This document shows positions 1-6,713 of a DNA stretch of 6,713 nucleotides, one piece after another. The stretch is taken from assembly GCA_006227775.1 (NCBI GenBank), contig SBFV01000200.1, positions 1-6,713 on the forward strand. Reading direction: 5' to 3'. This DNA is from Gammaproteobacteria bacterium (GTDB lineage Bacteria; Pseudomonadota; Gammaproteobacteria; Chromatiales; Chromatiaceae). A program made the translations under genes and the position numbers. How positions within the stretch are numbered: the first letter of the stretch is position 1; each line of letters begins with the position of its first letter. The notes below the pieces were generated by a model. It was given only the letters and a program-made list of their open reading frames with translations. It searched no databases and was not told the DNA's origin.

Positions 1-160
1 TGGAGCCCCGACCCTGCCCGAAGAGGCCCGGAGCTGATTTGTATTGTGACTCTAGCAAAATCCTTGCCTATTGCCGGTTGGCTGGAGGCCTGGCGAGCTA
101 GGACAGGTGTGCTCGCGTTTTCAACGGCCGTAGCCTACTGACCCCATTACCGGAGGGTGT
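1..160. other. Non-coding left edge, downstream of queF
   Basis: I see no credible gene, tRNA or repeat in this stretch. It lies downstream of the queF stop codon, which is on the minus strand, and it ends at the window edge, so part of it may belong to a gene outside the window. The only structure I can point to is a short inverted repeat at 93-116, described separately. Confidence 0.5.
93..121 (+). terminator. Weak terminator-like hairpin
   Basis: GCGAGC (93-98) and GCTCGC (111-116) form a perfect 6-bp GC-rich stem around a 12-base loop, followed on the plus strand by GTTTT. This could end transcription of a plus-strand gene lying left of the window. The loop is long and the T run has only four bases, so this is a weak candidate. 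It would not serve queF, because no T run follows the stem on the minus strand. Confidence 0.25.
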
Positions 161-550
161 TCAAGGCAAGTGAACCGGGACTGGCGCCATCCATCCCGGG
201 GCGCGGTGTTCGGCCACGACGGTGGTATAGATGCCTCCGCGCACATTGAATTTGCCGGTCAAGCGCATGAAACGGGGGCGGGTGGCCTCAACCAGATCCG
301 CCAGGATCTGATTGGTGACCGCTTCATGAAAGGCGCCCTGGTCGCGATAGGACCAGACATAGAGTTTCAGCGCTTTGAGCTCGACGCAGTAGTCATCCGG
401 GACATACTCCAGGGTGAGTTCGGCAAAATCAGGCTGACCCGTCTTGGGGCAGAGACAGGTGAATTCGGGTACGCGAATACGAATGGTGTAATCGCGTTCC
501 GGGGCCGGGTTGGGGAAGGTTTCCAGTTCCCGGCGGGGGAAACTCGGCAT
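161..550 (-). CDS. queF: NADPH-dependent 7-cyano-7-deazaguanine (preQ0) reductase QueF, short form
   Basis: The product reduces the nitrile of preQ0 to the amine of preQ1 with two NADPH, a cytosolic step in making the queuosine modification of tRNA. It has 129 residues, which fits the short, single-domain (YkvM/B. subtilis-like) class rather than the roughly 280-residue E. coli class. The family signature ELKALKLY is visible at residues 57-64. The catalytic cysteine is C34 in FTCLCPKTGQPDFA, the proton-donor aspartate is D41, and the substrate/cofactor-contacting H75-E76 pair is in GAFHE. All the key residues I know of are present, so the enzyme should be active. It is shorter at the N terminus than B. 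subtilis QueF (165 residues), but the start is firm because a strong ribosome binding site lies 6 bases upstream. It is transcribed away from smc, and no other queuosine gene is in the window. Confidence 0.93.
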   Translation of the reverse strand: MPSFPRRELETFPNPAPERDYTIRIRVPEFTCLCPKTGQPDFAELTLEYVPDDYCVELKALKLYVWSYRDQGAFHEAVTNQILADLVEATRPRFMRLTGKFNVRGGIYTTVVAEHRAPGWMAPVPVHLP

Positions 551-817
551 CTGAGACTCCTCGTTGCAATACCGGGATGCAGTCTAACAGACACGCCTTG
601 CCGCTAACCTGGTCAATTACTGGGGCATCGTTTATCCGGCCCAACGAGCCAGGGTTTCAAGGAATGACGCACCGACGACAGGAATTGGCAATGAATCTGG
701 GAACGACAACTGGCCGGGAAGACGGCAGGGACGAGGAAAAGGGCAAGGTGTCGGCTATCGGTCAGGCCGAGGCGGTGCTGCTTTGCCCTGGCCCCTCGGG
801 TCCTGTATCTTTTCCGG
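551..817. promoter_or_regulatory. Divergent intergenic region between queF and smc
   Basis: These 267 bases must hold the promoter of queF (leftward) and probably that of smc (rightward). I find no hexamer pair good enough to call. On the minus strand TGTTAGACT (about 581-589) resembles an extended -10 box but has no good -35 at the right spacing. On the plus strand TTTAT near 631-635 and TTGGCA at 685-690 are equally weak. No preQ1 riboswitch is recognisable ahead of queF, and no convincing small gene is present. A plus-strand open frame starting near 664 simply runs out of frame into smc. Confidence 0.4.
557..562 (-). promoter_or_regulatory. queF ribosome binding site
   Basis: On the minus strand GAGGAG sits 6 bases before the queF ATG. 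This is a near-ideal Shine-Dalgarno sequence and fixes the start at 550, giving the 129-residue protein. Confidence 0.75.
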
Positions 818-3800
818 ATGCGCTTGGAAAAGATCAAACTGGCGGGTTTCAAGTCCTTCGTCGATCCCACGACGGTGCTCTTTCCGAGCAACCTGTGCGG
901 CATCGTTGGCCCCAACGGCTGCGGCAAGTCCAACGTCATCGATGCGGTGCGCTGGGTCATGGGCGAGAGTTCGGCCAAGATGTTGCGCGGCGAGTCCATG
1001 GCCGACGTCATCTTCAATGGCTCCACCAGCCGCCAGCCCGTCGGCCTGGCGAGCATCGAACTTCTGTTCGACAACGGCGATGGCGCTGCCGGGGGGGAAT
1101 ATGCCAAATACACCCAGATCTCCGTCAAGCGCCAGGTCAGCCGGGATGGCCAGTCCAATTACTTTCTCAACGGCGCACGCTGCCGCCGCCGCGACATTCA
1201 GGATCTTTTTCTTGGTACCGGGCTGGGGCCCCGCAGCTACGCCATCATCGAGCAGGGGATGATCTCCCGACTCATCGAGGCGCGTCCCGAGGATCTCCGG
1301 CTCTTCCTGGAAGAGGCCGCCGGAATCTCCAAGTACAAGGAGCGCCGGCGCGAGACGGAGACCCGCATCCGTAACACCCGTGAAAACCTGAGCCGTCTGG
1401 ACGATTTGCGCGAAGAGGTCGCCAAGCAACTTCTCCACCTGGAGCGTCAGGCGGCTACGGCGGAAAAGTACAAACGGCACAAGGAGGAGGAACGTCGGTT
1501 CGACGCGGAACTCAAGGCCATGCGCTGGCGTGCCCTGGATCGGGATCTGGATCAGGGTCAGGGGATACTGACGGAGCGGGAATTGGCCCTGGAAGCGGCT
1601 ATCGCCCGTCAGCGCCATGTCGAGGCGGAAATCGAGCAGCAACGGGAACTTTATTCCCAGTCCTCGGACCATTTCAACCTCGTCCAGGGCCGCTATTACG
1701 CCATAGGTGGGGAGATCGCCCGCCTGGAGCAGGGTATCCAGTTTGCCCGGGAAAACCGCCGCCGTCAGGAGGTCGAGTTGGGGCGTCTGGAGCGGGAGAG
1801 GGCGGAGGTGATCCATCTGCTCGCCCAGGATCAGGCCGTCCTGGTCGAACTGGACGAGCGCCTGGCGGCGGAAGAGCCGGCCCTGGCCGAAGCCGAGGAG
1901 GGCCGCGAGGGGGCGGTCGAGCAGCTCGAAGCGGCGGAAAAGGAGCTCAAGGTTTTCGAAGCCCGGTGGGATGATTTCAATCGGGAGACGGCCGGTCCGG
2001 CCCAGCAGGCTCAGGTCGAGCGTTCCCGCATCAACCACCTGGAACAGCGCCTGGGCCAGGACAAGTCACGCCTGACCCGTCTGGAAGAGGAACTGGGTCG
2101 CCTGGAGACCCATGAGCTGGAGGAACAGATCCGCGCCCTGGAATGCCGGGAATCGGAACTTGGCGCCAAGCAGGTCTTGCTTGCCGAGGAGCGCGACCGG
2201 TTGGCCGCGGCGTTAGCGGTGCGGGAGATGGAGCGCCGTGACCTGAGTCAGCGCCTGGATGGGGCCCGTACCCGGCTCCAGGCGGCACGGGGCCGGCAGT
2301 CCTCGTTGGTGGCGCTCCAGGAGGCGGCTTTGAGCGACGGTGGCCATGAGACTGCCGCCTGGCTGGCTGAACAGCGGCTGGCCGAGTCCCCCCGCCTGCT
2401 GGACGTACTCAAGGTCGAGCCTGGCTGGGAACTGGCGGTGGAGACCATCCTTGGCCCCCATCTCATGGCGGTGCGCACCCCGGACCTGGACCTGCACGCC
2501 GATGCCCTGCGGAACGCTGGTGGCGCCGTGACGTTGTGGGAAGGCCGGGTGCCTGGGGACGCGCACCAGTCGGGTGCGCATGAGCCCCAGGCAGAGGCCC
2601 GCGGCAGCCTCCTCGATCTCGTCGACTGTAGCTGGCCCCTGGGGCATCTCCTCGCCACGACCCGACCCGCCGAAAACTTGGACCAGGCCCTGGCGGCGCG
2701 GGCCGACCTCGGGCCAGGCCAAACCCTGGTGACCCGGGAGGGCATTCAGGTCGGTCCCCATTGGCTGCTATCCCCGCCGCGGAATGATCCCCGGGGCGGC
2801 GTCCTGGCGCGGGGGGAGATACTCAAGGCATCGGCGGCCGAGATCCTCGACCTGGAAGCGGAGGTCGAGTCCCTGGTTGCCGCACTGGAGGCGGCCCGGG
2901 ACCAGCGCCGCGCCATGGAGAGCGAGCGGGAGACCCTCCAGGATCGTGTCACGGCGGTGGACCGGGGCCTGGCCCAGGTCCGCGCCGACCTCAGCGGTCG
3001 CCATGCCCGCCTGGAGCACCGGCATGAGCGGCGCCGTGCCCTGACCGCCGAATGCAACGACCTACGGGATGCCTTGGAAGAGGCCTTCGAGGAGATGGCC
3101 GAGGGTCGAGAGCGCCTCCACGCCGCGCTGGAGGCCGTCGAGATCCATGCCGAGCGCCGCGAGACCCTCGCCGGTCAGCGCGAGGCCCTACGCGCCGCGG
3201 TCGTCGTGGCCCGCGCCCAGGAACGGGATTGGGGCGACCGGGAGCACCGGCTGCGGGTCGGCATCGAGTCCCGCCGTGCCAGCCGTGACGTCACGACCCG
3301 CGGGATGGAGCGCGCCCGGGAGCAGGTTGAGCAACTCGCCGGGCGGGTCGCCGAGGTTCGCCAGATCCTCGCGGATCTGGTCGAACCGCTGGCGGAGCAG
3401 GAAGAGCGTCTGGAGGAGCAACTCGGTCTGCGCCTGGAGGCTGAGGCCGCCCTGGCCCAGGCCCGTGACCGGCTGGAGGCCCTGGATCAGGCCGTGCGCG
3501 GGCTGGAACAGGAGCGCCATCGGCTCGACGAGGTGATCCGCGCGGCTCGCTCCGCCCTCGACGACCTGCGCCTGGTACGGCAGGAACGCCTGGTTCTCCG
3601 CCGTACCCTGGAGGAACAGCTCCAGGAACTGTCCCTCGACCCCACCCAGGTGCTCACGGCCTTGACCGACCCCGCCGCGGAAGTGGAGGAATGGCAACGG
3701 CGCCTGGAGCAGATCGGCCAGCGCATCGCACGCCTGGGAAATATCAACCTCGCCGCCATCGACGAGTTCCAGGCCCAGTCCGAGCGCAAGCATTACCTCG

Positions 3801-4351
3801 ATGCCCAGCACGAGGATATCGCTCGCTCACTGGAGACCCTGGAACAAGTCATCCGCCGCATCGACCGGGAGACCCGGGGGCGCTTCAAGGATACCTATGA
3901 CCAGGTCAACCAGGGTCTGCAGCGGCTCTTCCCGCGCCTCTTCGGCGGTGGCCATGCCTACCTGGAGCTGACCGGCGAGGACCTGCTGGAGACCGGCGTC
4001 GCGGTCATGGCGCGCCCGCCAGGCAAGCGCAATTCCAGCATCCACCTCCTCTCCGGCGGTGAGAAGGCCCTCACCGCCGTCGCCCTGGTGTTTGCCATCT
4101 TCCAGCTCAATCCTGCGCCTTTCTGCCTGCTCGACGAGGTGGATGCCCCCCTGGATGACGCCAACGTCGGGCGTTTTTGCGAACTGGTCCGCTCCCTGTC
4201 CGATCAGGTACAGATCATCTTCATCAGCCACAACAAGGTCACCATGGAGATCGCCGACCACCTCATGGGGGTCACCATGCACGAGCCTGGCGTCTCGCGC
4301 CTAGTCTCCGTGGACGTGGAGGAAGCGGCACTCCTGGCGACCAGCTCCTGA
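818..4351 (+). CDS. smc: Chromosome segregation ATPase SMC
   Basis: This is the bacterial condensin core, a 1177-residue ATPase that dimerises and, with ScpA and ScpB (not in this window), extrudes DNA loops to compact and separate sister chromosomes. The N-terminal head begins with the family-typical MRLEKIKLAGFKSF and has Walker A GPNGCGKSN at residues 31-39 and the Q-loop at Q146. Long Glu/Arg/Leu-rich coiled coils flank a globular hinge at about 508-670. The C-terminal head carries the ABC signature LLSGGEKALTAVAL (S1079), Walker B FCLLDE (D1106, E1107), the D-loop and the H-loop histidine in FISHN near 1138. Length and order are normal for the family and nothing is broken. The ATG at 818 is chosen because it gives the conserved N terminus and no other ATG or GTG lies in frame just upstream, yet no Shine-Dalgarno precedes it. 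Its presence suggests a gammaproteobacterium without MukBEF. rlmE follows after 19 bases, so the two may be co-transcribed. Confidence 0.97.
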   Translation: MRLEKIKLAGFKSFVDPTTVLFPSNLCGIVGPNGCGKSNVIDAVRWVMGESSAKMLRGESMADVIFNGSTSRQPVGLASIELLFDNGDGAAGGEYAKYTQISVKRQVSRDGQSNYFLNGARCRRRDIQDLFLGTGLGPRSYAIIEQGMISRLIEARPEDLRLFLEEAAGISKYKERRRETETRIRNTRENLSRLDDLREEVAKQLLHLERQAATAEKYKRHKEEERRFDAELKAMRWRALDRDLDQGQGILTERELALEAAIARQRHVEAEIEQQRELYSQSSDHFNLVQGRYYAIGGEIARLEQGIQFARENRRRQEVELGRLERERAEVIHLLAQDQAVLVELDERLAAEEPALAEAEEGREGAVEQLEAAEKELKVFEARWDDFNRETAGPAQQAQVERSRINHLEQRLGQDKSRLTRLEEELGRLETHELEEQIRALECRESELGAKQVLLAEERDRLAAALAVREMERRDLSQRLDGARTRLQAARGRQSSLVALQEAALSDGGHETAAWLAEQRLAESPRLLDVLKVEPGWELAVETILGPHLMAVRTPDLDLHADALRNAGGAVTLWEGRVPGDAHQSGAHEPQAEARGSLLDLVDCSWPLGHLLATTRPAENLDQALAARADLGPGQTLVTREGIQVGPHWLLSPPRNDPRGGVLARGEILKASAAEILDLEAEVESLVAALEAARDQRRAMESERETLQDRVTAVDRGLAQVRADLSGRHARLEHRHERRRALTAECNDLRDALEEAFEEMAEGRERLHAALEAVEIHAERRETLAGQREALRAAVVVARAQERDWGDREHRLRVGIESRRASRDVTTRGMERAREQVEQLAGRVAEVRQILADLVEPLAEQEERLEEQLGLRLEAEAALAQARDRLEALDQAVRGLEQERHRLDEVIRAARSALDDLRLVRQERLVLRRTLEEQLQELSLDPTQVLTALTDPAAEVEEWQRRLEQIGQRIARLGNINLAAIDEFQAQSERKHYLDAQHEDIARSLETLEQVIRRIDRETRGRFKDTYDQVNQGLQRLFPRLFGGGHAYLELTGEDLLETGVAVMARPPGKRNSSIHLLSGGEKALTAVALVFAIFQLNPAPFCLLDEVDAPLDDANVGRFCELVRSLSDQVQIIFISHNKVTMEIADHLMGVTMHEPGVSRLVSVDVEEAALLATSS

Positions 4352-4370
4352 TCAACACTGACCCCCGACC

Positions 4371-5090
4371 ATGCCAACCCCCCCATCCCCGCCCAAGTCC
4401 CATGCCCCGAGGTCCGGCCCTTCCCGTACCCCAGGGGCTGTCCCCTCCCGCACCAAGAGCAGCCGCCGCTGGCTCGACCGCCATTTCAAGGACGAGTATG
4501 TCCAGCGGGCCCAGCAGGAGGGGTACCGCTCCCGCGCCGCCTTCAAATTGCTGGAGATCCAGGAAAAGGACCACATCCTGGGTCCGGGCCTGCGGGTTGC
4601 CGATCTGGGTGCCGCCCCCGGCGGCTGGAGCCAGATCGCCGTCCGTCTGGTAGGTGAGAAGGGGCGGGTACTGGCATTGGACATCCTGCCCATGGACCCG
4701 GTGCCGGGCGTGACCTTCATCCAGGGTGATTTCCGTGAAGGGGAGCCCTTGGCCCGGCTGCGCTCCGCCCTGGGCGACAAGCCCCTGGATCTGGTGCTGT
4801 CCGACCTGGCGCCCAACCTCAGCGGCACGGCGGCGGACCAGCCACGTCTCATCTACCTGTGTGAGCTCGCCCTGGACTTCGCTTTGCAACACCTCAGACC
4901 CGGGGGCGGGCTGGTGGTCAAGGTCTTCCAGGGGGAAGGCTTCGACGCCTACCTCAAGACCCTGCGCCGGCACTTCCGCCGGGTGGTCAGTCGTAAGCCG
5001 AGATCGTCACGCAGCGAGAGCCGCGAGATCTACCTCGTGGCCCGGGACCTGATCGCCGGCGCGAAGGCGGGGGGCTTTGTTTCCGAGTAG
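4371..5090 (+). CDS. rlmE: 23S rRNA (uridine-2552-2'-O)-methyltransferase RlmE (RrmJ/FtsJ)
   Basis: The enzyme methylates the 2'-O of U2552 in the A-loop of 23S rRNA using S-adenosylmethionine, a late step of 50S subunit assembly. The Rossmann-type SAM site VADLGAAPGGWSQ is clear, and the K-D-K-E catalytic tetrad is intact: K59 (SRAAFKL), D145 (LSDLAPN), K184 (VVKVFQGEGF) and E219 (SRSESREIYLVA), matching E. coli K38, D124, K164 and E199. The protein has 239 residues against 209 in E. coli. The excess is a Pro/Ser/Arg-rich N-terminal tail of about 28 residues and a slightly longer C terminus. No alternative in-frame ATG lies between 4371 and the conserved SSRRWL, so this start is the best available, although no good ribosome binding site is seen. 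Translation may be coupled to smc, whose stop is 19 bases upstream. ftsH follows, which is the classical partner order. Confidence 0.95.
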   Translation: MPTPPSPPKSHAPRSGPSRTPGAVPSRTKSSRRWLDRHFKDEYVQRAQQEGYRSRAAFKLLEIQEKDHILGPGLRVADLGAAPGGWSQIAVRLVGEKGRVLALDILPMDPVPGVTFIQGDFREGEPLARLRSALGDKPLDLVLSDLAPNLSGTAADQPRLIYLCELALDFALQHLRPGGGLVVKVFQGEGFDAYLKTLRRHFRRVVSRKPRSSRSESREIYLVARDLIAGAKAGGFVSE

Positions 5091-5144
5091 GTCGACCCCT
5101 ATTTTGCGGTTATGATGCGATTCAGTTCGATCGGGCGCGATTCC

Positions 5145-5170
5145 GTTACTGGCCTTTCCCGGCCAGTGAC
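5145..5170 (+). promoter_or_regulatory. Strong hairpin in ftsH leader
   Basis: GTTACTGGCC (5145-5154) and GGCCAGTGAC (5161-5170) pair over 10 bp with one G-U wobble, around the loop TTTCCC. The inner 7 bp are perfectly self-complementary. No T run follows, so it is not a standard intrinsic terminator. It could be a processing or stability element between rlmE and ftsH, or a protein-binding palindrome in DNA. Confidence 0.45.
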
Positions 5171-5207
5171 CCAATTCCTGACCCGGTATTCCCGTCGCCG
5201 ACCGTTT

Positions 5208-5223
5208 CGCCTCGGCTGAGGCG
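5208..5223 (+). promoter_or_regulatory. Small hairpin abutting the ftsH ribosome binding site
   Basis: CGCCTC (5208-5213) pairs perfectly with GAGGCG (5218-5223) across the four-base loop GGCT. The stem ends one base before the ftsH Shine-Dalgarno. The same CCTC could instead pair with GAGG at 5227-5230 inside the ribosome binding site, so a switch in translation is conceivable. That role is inference only. Confidence 0.35.
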
Positions 5224-5224
5224 C

Positions 5225-5231
5225 GAGAGGG
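5225..5231 (+). promoter_or_regulatory. ftsH ribosome binding site
   Basis: GAGAGGG lies 8 bases before a GTG at 5240. The ATG at 5249 is 17 bases away, too far for this site. The GTG also restores the conserved N terminus aligned with E. coli MSDMAKNL, so it decides the start. Confidence 0.65.
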
Positions 5232-5239
5232 TAGCTGCC

Positions 5240-6713
<1,474 letters not shown>

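Larger units (their letters stand above)
5091..5239 (+). promoter_or_regulatory. ftsH leader region
   Basis: This is the 149-base gap between rlmE and ftsH, long enough for an independent promoter or leader control. TATGAT at 5111-5116 matches the sigma-70 -10 consensus at five of six positions but lacks a clear -35. CCCCTATTT at 5096-5104 with CTTTGTT at 5075-5081 (14-base spacer) loosely resembles a sigma-32 heat-shock promoter, which would suit ftsH, but the match is poor. Two hairpins occupy the right half and are listed separately. Confidence 0.35.

Noticed and set aside
577..1374. 265-residue plus-strand frame starting in the queF-smc gap
   Set aside because: Most of it overlaps smc in another frame. 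The product is Arg/Pro/Gly-rich with no motif, as expected from frame-shifted GC-rich DNA.
755..2038. 427-residue open frame on the minus strand opposite the first part of smc
   Set aside because: It is fully antisense to conserved SMC head and coiled-coil coding sequence. Long antisense frames are expected in GC-rich genes, and its translation shows no recognisable domain.
3188..3811. 207-residue minus-strand frame inside smc
   Set aside because: It is antisense to the second SMC coiled coil. Its Leu/Gln/Gly-rich composition mirrors the coiled-coil codons.
4272..4973. 233-residue minus-strand frame opposite rlmE
   Set aside because: It is antisense to the intact RlmE catalytic core and has no recognisable domain.
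5145..5170. Hairpin as an intrinsic terminator for rlmE
   Set aside because: The stem is strong but is followed by GACCCAATTCC-type sequence with no T run.

Overview
The window reads as a chromosomal stretch from a GC-rich gammaproteobacterium. The start of FtsH (NDMAKNLL..., then a second membrane segment ending IFFMRQMQGGMGG) and the RlmE sequence match the enterobacterial proteins almost residue for residue. The cell has a canonical SMC rather than MukB. High GC and a strong preference for CTG leucine codons suggest a Chromatiales-type (purple sulfur bacteria and relatives) host. That family-level placement is inference from remembered sequences, not a search.

Layout. Positions 1-160 hold no gene, only a weak hairpin. 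queF (161-550, minus strand) encodes the short-form preQ0 reductase of queuosine synthesis. A 267-base gap containing both upstream regions separates it from a plus-strand series: smc (818-4351), rlmE (4371-5090, 19 bases after smc) and ftsH (from 5240, after a 149-base leader with two hairpins). rlmE followed by ftsH is a classical gammaproteobacterial pair linking ribosome maturation and membrane proteolysis. smc directly upstream is less usual.

The anomaly is at the right end. The ftsH frame is a normal gammaproteobacterial FtsH from its GTG start through both membrane segments, Walker A, Walker B and the arginine fingers (about residue 318, base 6193). It then changes character without losing frame. 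Residues 319-348 still align to an AAA+ domain but look like a divergent FtsH-type ATPase. From about residue 352 the protein becomes the C-lobe of a PknB-type Ser/Thr kinase followed by a probable membrane helix, and it is still open at the window edge. Leucine codon choice flips from 20 CTG of 29 before base 6194 to 15 CTC of 22 after it. The composite lacks the FtsH zinc-protease domain and also the kinase N-lobe and catalytic loop.

The simplest explanation is a chimeric sequence (assembly join at conserved AAA+ DNA, possibly two joins), with real recombination as a less likely alternative. I see no convincing new defence, mobile or CRISPR system. The junction is the item to check first.
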